Source: Rubrimonas cliftonensis (GTDB lineage Bacteria > Pseudomonadota > Alphaproteobacteria > Rhodobacterales > Rhodobacteraceae). Taken from it: a DNA stretch of 64,000 bases. The stretch is taken from NCBI RefSeq assembly GCF_900107585.1, contig NZ_FNQM01000001.1, positions 310,001 through 374,000 of the forward strand. Reading direction: 5' to 3'. Position 1 is the first letter of the stretch. Every line of letters starts with the position of its first letter. Under the pieces are notes generated by a model, which saw only the letters and a list, made by a program, of their open reading frames with translations, ran no database searches and was not told the DNA's origin. Made by a program: the position numbers and the translations under genes. Positions 8,541 to 17,142 of this stretch are shown piece by piece.

Positions 8541-9581
8541 TCAGGCGGCGCTGGCGTCCGGCGCGGCGAGCGAGGCCCGCCGGTAGGCGTGGGCGAGGTT
8601 GCGCAGCCGGGGCGTCGCGGCGGCCTCGGTCTCGGCCCGCGTCTCGACGCGGGTGCGCGCCACGAGGTCTCTGAAAGCCTCGGCCCGGCCGTCGCGCATC
8701 CAGTCGGCCGCCATCTGCGCCAGCCGCCCCTGCCCGAGCCGACCCACAGCGAAGCGCCGCGCGAAGCCGTGGCCCATGGGCAGGATCGCCCCGTCGCTCT
8801 CGATCACCAGCGGGCTCGTCACGTCGGCGAAGCCCGCCTCCCGGCCGCAGCGCCCGCGCGCGATCTCCGGCGCGATCTCCGGCGAGCCGGGCATGCTGAG
8901 TTGATAGTCCAGAACCACCTTCAGCCTGCCTTCCCAGCGCGCCTGAGCAGCCGTCGCGGCTTCCGCAGCGCGCAGCGCCGCGTCGTCGTCTGGCTTCGCC
9001 GCCGCCATCTCGGCGTCGCCCTCGGCGCGTCCCGTGGTGTCGAGCGGGTGGATCTGCAGCAGCGCCGCGCCCTGCTCTACGGCGAACTCGGCCGCCCACG
9101 CGATCTCCCCGACATTGTCTCGGCTCAACGTGAACAGGAAGCCGAACGGCACGCCGCTGTCGCGCAGGGCCGGCAGCTTCGCCGCCATGGTCTCGAAGGC
9201 GCGCGGGTTGGCGCGCATCCAGTCGTGCCGGGCGGGCGCGCCGTCGAGCGACACCGCCAGCAGGTCAAGCGCGCCCTGCAGCGGCGCCAGCCGCCGCGGG
9301 TCGAGATACATGCCGTTGGTCACGATCGCCGTGCGCATGCCGAGGCCCTTCGCGTGCGCGACGATCTCCGGCGCCGCCGGATACAGGAAAGGTTCGCCGC
9401 CGGAGAGGGTCGCGAAGGTGAAGCCGAGCGCCGCGGCGTCGTCGAGCGCCGCCGTCAGCGCGCGCGCCTCCAGCGCCTCGCGAACGTCCGGCCCCGACGA
9501 GGAATAGCAGTGGCGGCAGGTGAGGTTGCAGCGCCGCGTCACATGGATCTGCAGCGTGCGGGTCGCGGGACGATCAGCCAT
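8541..9581 (-). CDS. Radical SAM enzyme, PqqE/SPASM-like, probable peptide maturase
   Basis: A 346-residue protein. C18, C22 and C25 in CNLTCRHC form the CxxxCxxC 4Fe-4S/SAM site, followed by GGEP (61-64), SLDG and the usual TIM-barrel landmarks. The C-terminal segment resembles a SPASM/twitch domain (GRCGREAG at 242-250, then SDGAILPMGHGF), but only one further Cys (C245) is present, and the usual PC is PM, with a His nearby. The whole protein has four Cys. It therefore probably cannot hold two full auxiliary clusters. It lies 74 bases downstream of a small peptide gene on the same strand, with a perfect hairpin between them, which suggests that it modifies that peptide. No RRE domain, protease or exporter is next to it. 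The ATG at 9581 follows a GGAAGG-like site. Confidence 0.85.
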   Translation of the reverse strand: MADRPATRTLQIHVTRRCNLTCRHCYSSSGPDVREALEARALTAALDDAAALGFTFATLSGGEPFLYPAAPEIVAHAKGLGMRTAIVTNGMYLDPRRLAPLQGALDLLAVSLDGAPARHDWMRANPRAFETMAAKLPALRDSGVPFGFLFTLSRDNVGEIAWAAEFAVEQGAALLQIHPLDTTGRAEGDAEMAAAKPDDDAALRAAEAATAAQARWEGRLKVVLDYQLSMPGSPEIAPEIARGRCGREAGFADVTSPLVIESDGAILPMGHGFARRFAVGRLGQGRLAQMAADWMRDGRAEAFRDLVARTRVETRAETEAAATPRLRNLAHAYRRASLAAPDASAA

Positions 9582-9622
9582 CGGTCGCTCGCCTTCCGTC
9601 TGAGGTGCATCGGTGGGGGAGA

Positions 9623-9650
9623 GCGCCGGGCCGCCGAAACGGCCCGGCGC
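9623..9650 (-). promoter_or_regulatory. Perfect hairpin between peptide gene and radical SAM gene
   Basis: An 11-bp perfect inverted repeat (CGGCCCGGCGC and its complement) with a 6-base loop starts 5 bases after the peptide stop codon. No T-tract follows. Such hairpins in bacteriocin and other peptide operons act as leaky terminators or mRNA stabilisers, so that the precursor is made in excess over the enzyme. That role here is inferred. Confidence 0.7.
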
Positions 9651-9655
9651 GGGCT

Positions 9656-9889
9656 TCAGAAGCCCATCAGGCCGCCGTCGAAGAAGTCCGACGGAATGCC
9701 GTCGATCATCCCGTCGTCGCCGGGCAGGATCTTCTCGATCGCTTCGAACTTCACCGCGTCGAGCGTCAGCCCGCCGCGGCTTGCAGTGGCGAAGCCGCCG
9801 ACCTTCTGGACGAACCACGGATCGACAATGCCGTTATCGATCGGTTCGGGAACGAGGATCTTGAAGTCGAAAGAGAGCTCACGATACAT
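9656..9889 (-). CDS. Small Cys-free peptide, candidate radical SAM substrate (RiPP precursor)
   Basis: A 77-residue acidic peptide starting MYRELSFDFKILVPEPI and ending IPSDFFDGGLMGF. The ATG at 9889 is chosen because GGAGGA lies 7 bases before it; upstream in-frame ATGs at 9937, 9928 and 9904 have no such site, and the 9904 codon overlaps it. There is no Cys, no signal peptide and no membrane helix. The middle (GGFATASRGGLTLDAVKFEAIEKILPG) could be part of a leader or recognition region. The last 20 residues are Asp-, Gly- and Phe-rich and hold the motif DFFDGG. Position, size, the hairpin behind it and the radical SAM gene next in line suggest a precursor peptide. I do not recognise the family. 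Confidence 0.7.
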   Translation of the reverse strand: MYRELSFDFKILVPEPIDNGIVDPWFVQKVGGFATASRGGLTLDAVKFEAIEKILPGDDGMIDGIPSDFFDGGLMGF

Positions 9890-10131
9890 CTCAACTTCCT
9901 CCATGGTGATGAGAAGTGAGACGATCATGCTTAACACGCGTCATGTCGGCGTGATCACACCGTCATCTCCGCGTCAGCCGCAAGCGACAGACCGAAACCG
10001 GAAGGGTCACGCACGGCGGCGTGTCGTCAGACGTCGTGCTGCGACTTGGACTTGACCAGAGGGCGCCGATTCGGCGGGCCGCCAAACTTGCGGCGGACCC
10101 ACCTGCGCCGGCGACGGGCCGTCGCGGCGCC

Positions 10132-10371
10132 TCAGCGCCCCCGGGATGGCGCCGCGGTCGTCCATGCGAGCCACGCGACGCCCGCCAGCAGCACAGGCGC
10201 GTAGATGACGGGCAGCGCCGCCACGAACGGCCGAGCGTCGAACCCGAACGCCAGCGCCGCAAGGCCCAGCAACACCGCAGCCAGCCCCGCGATCGCCGTA
10301 ATCGCAACGCCGAAGCGGAAGAACCTCCGCTTAAGCACACGGTCCTGACGGTGGATGGTCTGGTGCGTCAT
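10132..10371 (-). CDS. Small two-helix membrane protein, function unknown
   Basis: A 79-residue basic-then-hydrophobic protein with two predicted transmembrane helices (about 22-43 and 49-70). The ATG at 10371 is preceded by GAGGAG, which supports it as a real gene. It lies on the same strand as the peptide and radical SAM genes, 242 bases upstream, so it is probably a separate transcript. It could be an unrelated inner-membrane protein. Its proximity to the peptide locus is noted, but nothing shows that they work together. Confidence 0.65.
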   Translation of the reverse strand: MTHQTIHRQDRVLKRRFFRFGVAITAIAGLAAVLLGLAALAFGFDARPFVAALPVIYAPVLLAGVAWLAWTTAAPSRGR

Positions 10372-10474
10372 GGTCTCCTCGCTTCACTTTCTGCCATCAA
10401 GGTGGGGGCTTTCGCGCGGGTTCGAAACCCCTTTCGGCCGGCGCATCGGGCGGCGGCGGTCTCGCCGCGATCGA

Positions 10475-10488
10475 CTGACACGGATCAA
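10475..10488 (+). promoter_or_regulatory. Fnr/FnrL-like box upstream of ompW
   Basis: CTGACACGGATCAA matches the Fnr-type consensus TTGAT-N4-ATCAA at 8 of 10 fixed positions, with a perfect right half. It lies 98 bases before the ompW ATG, a workable distance for activation under low oxygen. OmpW genes are known Fnr targets in other proteobacteria, which makes the match more credible. Confidence 0.5.
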
Positions 10489-10585
10489 GGCGCAGGCGCG
10501 CGCGTTTCGGCATGATTGCGGACCGGTCGCCAGACCGGGGAGCGCATCGCTCCGGACAAGACTACAAGCGCAGGAACCCCTCGCC

Positions 10586-11263
10586 ATGAATGCAATACAG
10601 CGCGCGGCGGTCGCGATCGCCGCTATGACGCTCGCCGCGGCCCCGGTCGCCGCCCAGGACGGATTTTTCGACGCCAAGCGCGACGGCGATTTCCTCGTGC
10701 GCTTGCGCGGGCTCGCGGTGATCCCGAACGAGGAGCTTTCCACGGCGGCCATTCCGGGGGCGGACGCCTCGATCTCGACCGCCGTCGTGCCCGAACTCGA
10801 CTTCACCTATTTCTTCACCGACAACATCGCCGCAGAGCTGATCCTTGCTGTCACGCCGCATGACGTGCGCGGGCGCGGCGCGCTCGCGGGCGCGAACCTC
10901 GGCGACGTCTGGCTGCTGCCGCCGACGCTGACGCTGCAGTATCACGTCGATCAACTCGGGGACTGGACCGGGATGGAGAGCCTCGCCGCGCTGAAACCCT
11001 ATGTCGGCGCCGGCGTGAACTACACGATGTTTCTGGGTGAGGACGCCGGCCAGTTCCAGAAGATCCGCTATGACGACGCGTTCGGCTTCGCGCTGCAGGC
11101 CGGGCTCGACTACGAGATCGCGGAGGGCGTCTATCTCAACGCCGACGTGAAGTACATCTTCCTTGAAACCGACTGGACGCTGGACACCGGCGCAGGGACG
11201 GTTGGCGGAAATGTCGAGATCAACCCGCTGATCATCGGCCTCGGCGTAGGCTACCGGTTCTGA
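10586..11263 (+). CDS. ompW: OmpW-family outer membrane protein
   Basis: A 225-residue protein with a cleavable signal peptide (cleavage likely after APVAAQ) and an 8-stranded beta-barrel pattern. Landmarks are LRGLAVIPNE, the WLLPPTLTLQYHV segment typical of OmpW, KPYVGAGVNYT, LNADVKYIFLETD, and a C-terminal aromatic ending GLGVGYRF that fits BAM-dependent insertion. OmpW forms a small outer-membrane channel for hydrophobic molecules. The start at 10586 puts the signal peptide at the N-terminus; the reading frame is open further upstream, but that part is not protein-like. A strong hairpin follows. Confidence 0.92.
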   Translation: MNAIQRAAVAIAAMTLAAAPVAAQDGFFDAKRDGDFLVRLRGLAVIPNEELSTAAIPGADASISTAVVPELDFTYFFTDNIAAELILAVTPHDVRGRGALAGANLGDVWLLPPTLTLQYHVDQLGDWTGMESLAALKPYVGAGVNYTMFLGEDAGQFQKIRYDDAFGFALQAGLDYEIAEGVYLNADVKYIFLETDWTLDTGAGTVGGNVEINPLIIGLGVGYRF

Positions 11264-11271
11264 GCCGGTGC

Positions 11272-11308
11272 GCGGCGGCCCCGGGCGCCAGAGCCCCGGG
11301 GCCGCCGC
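11272..11308. terminator. Strong hairpin between ompW and the convergent monooxygenase gene
   Basis: A perfect 14-bp inverted repeat (GCGGCGGCCCCGGG / CCCGGGGCCGCCGC) with a 9-base loop lies 8 bases after the ompW stop and 6 bases after the stop of the convergent gene. It probably ends both transcripts. Confidence 0.7.
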
Positions 11309-11314
11309 CGGGCT

Positions 11315-13108
11315 TCAGCCGGTGTGATGCACCTGCGCCAGCCCATAGACCGGCGTGGCCAGCCCTTCCGCCCTCGCCTTGAGCTGCAGGGCGAGAAACT
11401 GGCTGTAGTGCCGTGACTGGTGAAGGTTTCCGCCGTGAAACCATAGGTTATCCACCTGCGTCGGCTTCCACATGTTGCGCAGTTCGCCCTCCCATGGGCC
11501 GGGGTCTTTCGGCGTGTCGGAGCCGAGCCCCCAGCACTTGCCGACGCGGTCCGCGACCTCCTGGCTGATGAGCTGCGCCGCCCAGCCGTTCATCGAGCCG
11601 TAGCCCGTGGCGCACACGATGACATCCGCCGGCAGCTCGGTTCCGTCCTTCATCACCACGGCGTTCTCGGTGATGCGGTCGATCTCGCCGGTCCTGAGCT
11701 TGATCGAGCCGTTCGCCACCAGGTCCGACGCGCCCACGTCGATGTAGTAGCCCGAGCCGCGCCGCAGGTATTTCAGGAAAAGCCCGGTCTCGTCGGCGCC
11801 GAAGTCGAGCATGAAGCCCGCGTTCTCCAGCCTCCGGTAGAAGTCGGCGTCGCGCTTCTTCGTCTCGTCGCATTGCGGCTTCTGGATCGCCGGCAGCACC
11901 TTGTAGGGGATCGAGGCGAAGATCAGGTCGGCGGTGTTGACGTCGATGCCGTTCGCCACAGCCTCCTCGGAGTAGAGCGCCCCGAGCGCCAGCTCCATCA
12001 GCGTGTCGGACTTCACGATGTGGGTGCTCGACCGCTGCAGCATCGTCACGTCGACGCCCGCCTCCCACAGCGCCGCGCAGATGTCGTGCGAGGAGTTGTT
12101 GGAGCCGATCACCACCACCTTCTTCCCCTTGAACCCGTCCGGGCCGGGGTGCCTGCTGGAGTGGTGGATGTCGCCCTTGAAACTCTCCATGCCGGGGATC
12201 TTCGGCATGTTCGGCACGCCCGACATGCCGGTGGCGAGCACGAGCTGCTTCGGGCGCAGCGTCACCGGCCTGCCCTCGCGCTCGACCTCGATCACCCACT
12301 CGCCGGCGGCCTCGTCCCAGCGTGCGCTCTGGGCCGTGGACCGCGTCCAGTAGTTGAGCTCCATGATCTTCGTGTAGCTCTCCAGCCAGTCGCCCAGCTT
12401 GTCCTTGGGCGCGAAGACCGGCCAGTGGTCGGGGAACGGCAGGTAGGGCAGATGGTCGTACCAGACCGGGTCGTGCAGGCAGAGCGACTTGTAACGCTTG
12501 CGCCACGAGTCGCCGGCGCGCTCGTTCTTCTCCAGGATGATGGTCGGCACGCCGAGCCTGCGCAGCCGGGCGCCGAGCGCGATGCCGCCCTGCCCGCCGC
12601 CGATGATCACCACCTCGGGCTGGCGGGAGTAGCCGAGTTCGCGGCGCTCCTCCTCCATCCGCTCGGCGTAGCTCTTGCGGCCGGGCTGCACGCCGTGCTC
12701 CACGCCGCGCGGGCGGGCGGGGCCCTTCGGCTCCTCGAAGCCCTTCAGTTCCTGCAGGGTGGTCAGCAGCGTCCAGCAGCCCTCGCCGTTGAGGCGCAGG
12801 TGGCCGCGGCCCCTGCCCGTCTCGGTCTCGAACGTGAACCATCCCTCCGAGACGCCGCCCGCCTCGGTCGCGTCGCCGTCCAGCGTCAGGTGGCGCGGAC
12901 GGGCCGAGCCGAGCGTCGCGCGCAGCATCTCGGCGATGGCGTCGCGGCCCTCCATCGTCTTGATGTTCCAGGTCAGCGCGACGAGGTCGCGCCAGTAGCA
13001 CTCAGTGGCGAACAGCGCGGCGGCGGCGTCGGCGTCCTGCGCCTCCAGCGCGTCGTTGAGCTTGGCGAGAAAGGTCGTCACCTTCCCGGTCGGTGCGATG
13101 GCGTCCAA
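11315..13108 (-). CDS. NTF2-like domain fused to a flavin-containing monooxygenase
   Basis: A 597-residue protein. Residues 1-115 look like an NTF2/SnoaL-type alpha+beta fold. From 165 on comes a group B flavoprotein monooxygenase: FAD motif IIGGGQGG (168-175), the segment around WRKRYKSLCLHDP, and an NADPH-binding motif VVVIGSNNSSHDI. Related enzymes oxygenate amines, sulfides or ketones using NADPH and O2; the substrate cannot be read from sequence. The start is a TTG at 13108 with AGGAGG 7 bases upstream. No pathway genes surround it. Confidence 0.85.
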   Translation of the reverse strand: MDAIAPTGKVTTFLAKLNDALEAQDADAAAALFATECYWRDLVALTWNIKTMEGRDAIAEMLRATLGSARPRHLTLDGDATEAGGVSEGWFTFETETGRGRGHLRLNGEGCWTLLTTLQELKGFEEPKGPARPRGVEHGVQPGRKSYAERMEEERRELGYSRQPEVVIIGGGQGGIALGARLRRLGVPTIILEKNERAGDSWRKRYKSLCLHDPVWYDHLPYLPFPDHWPVFAPKDKLGDWLESYTKIMELNYWTRSTAQSARWDEAAGEWVIEVEREGRPVTLRPKQLVLATGMSGVPNMPKIPGMESFKGDIHHSSRHPGPDGFKGKKVVVIGSNNSSHDICAALWEAGVDVTMLQRSSTHIVKSDTLMELALGALYSEEAVANGIDVNTADLIFASIPYKVLPAIQKPQCDETKKRDADFYRRLENAGFMLDFGADETGLFLKYLRRGSGYYIDVGASDLVANGSIKLRTGEIDRITENAVVMKDGTELPADVIVCATGYGSMNGWAAQLISQEVADRVGKCWGLGSDTPKDPGPWEGELRNMWKPTQVDNLWFHGGNLHQSRHYSQFLALQLKARAEGLATPVYGLAQVHHTG

Positions 13109-13341
13109 GGGGTCTCCTCCTGTGCGCCGGGTTTTCTGGCCGAAAGGGCGTCGCCCGGCTCGTTGCGCCCTGTGGAAATGGTGACGCCGCCGACGTGCAA
13201 CCTCAAGGGCCGACGTCCGCCGCCGCCCGCCATCGGCTCGGTCGCCTGCGCGGCGCGCGTCGCGCGCGGCGCCGCATTCCGTCGCGTCCCGCCCGGGGTT
13301 AACCTTTCACTTGGAGCGCTGCAGGCGGGGAGGGAAGCGAC

Positions 13342-14361
13342 ATGGCGCAGGCTGGCGTATCGACGAGCAAGCTCCCGGTTGCGAAGGAAGGCTTCTCGGC
13401 TGTCTCGAATGCGGCCCTCAAGGAGCAGGCCGCCGCCCTCAAGGCGGCGGGCGTTGCGCCGCGCACCGCCGCCGCCAAGGCGGTGGACAATCACCTTGAG
13501 ATGGCTGGCGCGCATCGCAGGACGGCGGCGGCGCGGTTCGTGGCCAAGTCCGCGCAGACCGGCGTCATCGTCAGCAACCTCGGCGGGATGTCGGGCGCCG
13601 GCTTTGGCTGGTCAGGCCCGATGCCCGGCGGCGGCTCTGGCACAAACCCGGATACGGGCTCCACCCCTGGCGGCGACCCGCGGCCCTGGGTGCTGCTGAC
13701 GCCCGTCCTGCAGCTACAGTTGCTGCAGGCCGTGCAATACGGCGTGATGATGTTCACCTCGCTCGCCCATTTCCGCGCCCTCGCCGTCAATGGGCCGCTT
13801 GCAACGGGCCACACCGGCTGCCTCACCGGCCCCGATATCGCGTCGCAAATCAGCGCGGCGCCATTCGTCGCTTCGCTGACGCGGGGCGACGCGGAAATGC
13901 GCGAGGCGGTCGCCGACGGGGTCGCAGGATGTTTCGCAGCGTGGCGCGACGCCGTCACGGCGCCGAACCTGACTTTCTGGCCGGCTTTCCTCGCCTACCC
14001 AGCCGCCTATGCGCCGCCCATGGCCAACGTTCCCACGCCGATCGGGCTGTGTCTGTCCACCGGCGCAAGCCGAATCACGGTCGCCGGCGAACTGGCGAAC
14101 GCCATATTTGTGATGCTCCCGGCGACCCTGCGCACGCCCGAGGGGTTTGAGTTCGTCGCGAAGCTGAGCCTGGGGCTCGCGCCAGCCTTCGCCGCGTGGC
14201 TGACCACGACCCACGTCACCAACGTCATGGGACGCGGCCCGGTGCCGCTGTTCCAGCCGCCGTTCTCGATGTTCGGACCCGTGACCGGCGGGTCGATCAT
14301 CGAGGCGCCCGGCCATCTCGCGACCTCGCCGCCAATGCCGGTCATCCCGGTCCCGTTCTGA
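13342..14361 (+). CDS. Protein of unknown function, 339 residues
   Basis: I do not recognise this gene. The N-terminal 75 residues are Ala/Lys-rich and helical. Residues about 80-115 are a Gly/Pro-rich linker ([17 protein letters not shown]). The rest is a mostly hydrophobic alpha domain with [19 protein letters not shown] around 215 and a Gly/Pro-rich end ([20 protein letters not shown]). There is no signal peptide and no clear membrane helix. The ATG at 13342 is preceded by GGGGAGGGAAGC, a good ribosome binding site. The gene stands alone between a monooxygenase and argS. The pattern faintly recalls proteins encoded near contractile tail-like secretion systems, but no such genes are present, so this is only a weak suggestion. 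Confidence 0.75.
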   Translation: MAQAGVSTSKLPVAKEGFSAVSNAALKEQAAALKAAGVAPRTAAAKAVDNHLEMAGAHRRTAAARFVAKSAQTGVIVSNLGGMSGAGFGWSGPMPGGGSGTNPDTGSTPGGDPRPWVLLTPVLQLQLLQAVQYGVMMFTSLAHFRALAVNGPLATGHTGCLTGPDIASQISAAPFVASLTRGDAEMREAVADGVAGCFAAWRDAVTAPNLTFWPAFLAYPAAYAPPMANVPTPIGLCLSTGASRITVAGELANAIFVMLPATLRTPEGFEFVAKLSLGLAPAFAAWLTTTHVTNVMGRGPVPLFQPPFSMFGPVTGGSIIEAPGHLATSPPMPVIPVPF

Positions 14362-14431
14362 GGCGCGCCGGCGATGGCGCAGGCGGCGACGATCTGCTAG
14401 GGCGCGTGAACTGCTCCGGGAAGCCCGCCCA

Positions 14432-16168
14432 ATGAACCTCTTCGCCGACATCCGCGCCCTCGTGATCGAGAACCTCGTCGCCCTCGCCGGCGATGGCGTC
14501 CTGCCGGAGGGGCTCGACCTCGGCGCCGTCGCCGTCGAGCCGCCGCGCGACGCGTCCCACGGCGACATGGCCACCAACGCCGCCATGGCGCTCGCGAAGC
14601 CGGCGAAGATGAACCCGCGCGCGCTGGCCGAGGCGCTGGCGCCGCGGCTCGCGCAGGATGCGCGCGTCGAGGCCGCCGAGATCGCCGGGCCCGGCTTCAT
14701 CAACCTGCGCCTCGCGCCCGAGGTCTGGCGCGGCGCCGTCGCGACAGCGCTGGAGTCCGGCCCCGACTATGGCCGCGCGCGCGCCGGCGCGGGCAGGCGC
14801 GTCAACATCGAATTCGTCTCCGCCAACCCCACCGGCCCGATGCATGTCGGCCACGCCCGCGGCGCCGTCTTCGGCGACGCGCTGGCGGGGCTGATGGCCT
14901 TCGCAGGATGGGACGTGACGCGCGAGTACTACATCAACGACGCCGGCGCGCAGGTCGACGTGCTCGCCCGCTCCGCCCATCTGCGCTACCGCGAGGCGCT
15001 CGGCGAGGCGGTGGAGATCCCCGCCGGCCTCTACCCCGGCGACTACCTGCGCCCCGTCGGCGAGAAGCTCGCCGAGCTCCACGGGCGCGAGCTGCTCGAC
15101 CAGCCGGAGGAGACCTGGCTGCCGGTCGTGCGGACCTTCGCCATCGACGCGATGCTGACCATGATCCGCGCCGACCTCAAGGCGCTGGGGGTGGAGATGG
15201 ACCATTTCCAGTCGGAGGCGCAGCTCGCCCGCGAGGGCCGCGTCGAGACGGCGCTGGAGACGCTGGAGAAGGCCGACCTCATCTATGTCGGCACGCTGGA
15301 GCCGCCCAAGGGCAAGACGCCGGAGGACTGGGAGCCGCGCCCGCAGACCCTGTTCCGCTCCACCGCCTTCGGCGACGACATGGACCGGCCGCTGAAGAAG
15401 TCCGACGGCGCCTGGACCTATTTCGCGCCCGACATCGCCTATCATTTCGACAAGGTGAGCCGCGGCTACGACCTGCTGATCGACGTGCTGGGCGCCGACC
15501 ACGCCGGCTACGTCAAGCGGCTCAAGGCGGTGGTGTCGGCGGTCTCGGGCGGCAGGGTGCCGCTGGAGGTGAAGCTCTGCCAGCTCGTGAAGCTGTTCCG
15601 CGCCGGCGAGCCGGTGAAGATGTCGAAGCGCTCCGGAACCTTCGTCACCCTGCGCGAGGTGGTCGAGGAGGTCGGGCCCGACGTCGCCCGCTTCACCATG
15701 CTCACCCGCCGCAACGACGCCGCGCTGGACTTCGACTTCGCGAAGGCGGTCGAGCAGTCCAAGGACAACCCGGTTTTCTATGTGCAGTACGCACACGCCC
15801 GCGTCGCCTCGATGCGGAAGCTGGCGGCCGCGCAGGGGGTGGACCTCGAGGCGCTGGCGCGGGCCGACCTGTCGCCGCTCGTCCATCCCGCCCAGATCGG
15901 CCTCGCCCGCAAGCTGGCCGAATGGCCGCGGCAGGTCGAGCAGGCCGCCGAGGCCGCGGAGCCGCACCGCGTGGCCTTCTACCTCTACGATCTCGCCTCG
16001 ACCTTTCACAGCCTCTACAATCTCGGGCGGGACGAACCCGCGCTGCGTGTGGTCCAGGACGGAGACGCGCCGGGCAATGCGGCGCGCATCGCACTCGCCT
16101 CCGCCGTTTCGGTTGTGATTTCGGCTGGTCTTGGTATGCTTGGCGTGACCCCGCTGGACGAAATGTAG
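14432..16168 (+). CDS. argS: Arginyl-tRNA synthetase
   Basis: ArgS, 578 residues, cytoplasmic, attaches arginine to tRNA-Arg. The class I landmarks are [15 protein letters not shown] (HIGH motif HVGH), [10 protein letters not shown] and the KMSKRSGTF loop, with an N-terminal additional domain and a C-terminal DALR anticodon domain ([24 protein letters not shown]). It begins the tightly packed plus-strand group that continues into the SPOR protein, nagZ, scpA, scpB and gluQ; the 103-base gap to the next gene leaves room for a separate promoter. Confidence 0.96.
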   Translation: MNLFADIRALVIENLVALAGDGVLPEGLDLGAVAVEPPRDASHGDMATNAAMALAKPAKMNPRALAEALAPRLAQDARVEAAEIAGPGFINLRLAPEVWRGAVATALESGPDYGRARAGAGRRVNIEFVSANPTGPMHVGHARGAVFGDALAGLMAFAGWDVTREYYINDAGAQVDVLARSAHLRYREALGEAVEIPAGLYPGDYLRPVGEKLAELHGRELLDQPEETWLPVVRTFAIDAMLTMIRADLKALGVEMDHFQSEAQLAREGRVETALETLEKADLIYVGTLEPPKGKTPEDWEPRPQTLFRSTAFGDDMDRPLKKSDGAWTYFAPDIAYHFDKVSRGYDLLIDVLGADHAGYVKRLKAVVSAVSGGRVPLEVKLCQLVKLFRAGEPVKMSKRSGTFVTLREVVEEVGPDVARFTMLTRRNDAALDFDFAKAVEQSKDNPVFYVQYAHARVASMRKLAAAQGVDLEALARADLSPLVHPAQIGLARKLAEWPRQVEQAAEAAEPHRVAFYLYDLASTFHSLYNLGRDEPALRVVQDGDAPGNAARIALASAVSVVISAGLGMLGVTPLDEM

Positions 16169-16271
16169 CGTCAAGCTGCCGGCGGTCGGGGTTTCGAGCA
16201 GGCGACCGTCAGGATGCGCTCCGCCGACAGGCGAAAGACGCGACCGCGGGCAGGAACAGGCGCAACGGCCC

Positions 16272-17138
16272 ATGCGGGACGATTCCCAGGTCTATGAAGC
16301 GTATGACGACATCGGGACACGCGGCGTCGGCAGGCTGAGCGCCGCGGCCGCCGCGGTGGCGTCGCTGGTGGTGCTGGGGCTGGTGGTGGCGTGGACCTAC
16401 CGTCTGGGCGTGCGGGACGCCTCGGACGTCCCCGTGATCCGCGCCGTCGAAGGCCCCGCGAAGATCCGCCCGGAGGATCCCGGCGGCGCGCGCTTCGCCC
16501 ACCAGGGCCGCTCGGTCTATGGCCTGATGGAGGGCGCGCCGACGCCCGAGCGCCCGGTGACGCTGGCGCCGCCCGCCGAGACGCCCGTCGCCGAGGATGT
16601 CGAGGTCGCGCGCTCGGCGGCCACCGGTCGCGAGCAGGAAGCGGTCGATGCGCCGTCCGCCGAGGAGCCGAGCGCCCTCGCCTCCCTCGGGGCCGAGATC
16701 GACCAGCTCGTGGCCTCCGTGACCGGCGGGGCCGCTCCCGACGCGGGCAGGGCCGAAGCGCCGCAGGGCGCTCCGTCGCCGCGCCCGCGGCCAGCCTCGT
16801 TCGACGTCGCCGGCGCCAGCCCGGCGGCGCAAGCCGCTGCGATGACCGCGCCCGCCGCGCCGCCTGCCGCCGCGCCGGCTGACGGTTCGGCGGATGGGCC
16901 CATGGTCCAGCTCGGCGCCTATCTGACGGGCGAGGACGCCCGCGGCCGCTGGCCCGGCATCGTGCGCCGCAGCGACGGGCTGCTCGCCGGGCGCGGCCCG
17001 GTCGTCTCGCCCGTCGCCGGCGCCACCCGCACCCTGCATCGCCTGCGCGCCGGCCCCTTCGCCAGCGACGCGGAGGCGCGCGAGATGTGCGAGGCGCTCA
17101 AGGCGCGCGGCCTCGACTGCATCGTGCCGCCGAGATGA
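16272..17138 (+). CDS. SPOR-domain protein
   Basis: A 288-residue bitopic membrane protein: a short cytoplasmic N-terminus, one transmembrane helix (about 24-43), a long Ala/Pro-rich periplasmic linker, and a C-terminal SPOR domain of about 70 residues (VQLGAYLTGEDAR, then TLHRLRAGPFASDAEAREMCEALKARGLDCIV). SPOR domains bind denuded septal peptidoglycan, so a role in cell division is likely. It is followed after 4 bases by nagZ, another peptidoglycan gene, an arrangement (argS-SPOR-nagZ-scpAB) familiar in Rhodobacterales. Confidence 0.88.
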   Translation: MRDDSQVYEAYDDIGTRGVGRLSAAAAAVASLVVLGLVVAWTYRLGVRDASDVPVIRAVEGPAKIRPEDPGGARFAHQGRSVYGLMEGAPTPERPVTLAPPAETPVAEDVEVARSAATGREQEAVDAPSAEEPSALASLGAEIDQLVASVTGGAAPDAGRAEAPQGAPSPRPRPASFDVAGASPAAQAAAMTAPAAPPAAAPADGSADGPMVQLGAYLTGEDARGRWPGIVRRSDGLLAGRGPVVSPVAGATRTLHRLRAGPFASDAEAREMCEALKARGLDCIVPPR

Positions 17139-17142
17139 CCCG

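Noticed and set aside
9582-9818. Upstream extension of the radical SAM frame through the peptide gene
   Set aside because: It lacks a ribosome binding site at its start, adds Arg-rich residues and crosses the hairpin; ATG at 9581 gives the normal radical SAM N-terminus.
9890-9937. Longer peptide start at 9937
   Set aside because: The GGAGGA site serves the ATG at 9889; the upstream ATGs at 9937, 9928 and 9904 have no such site.
8589-10055. 488-codon plus-strand frame over the radical SAM and peptide genes
   Set aside because: Composition is Arg/His-rich, typical of an antisense frame in GC-rich DNA, and it would erase two better genes with ribosome binding sites.
13300-13320. Possible CtrA box GTTAACCTTTCACTTGG before the unknown gene
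   Set aside because: The second half-site has CTTG at the position where TTAA is needed; only one half matches.
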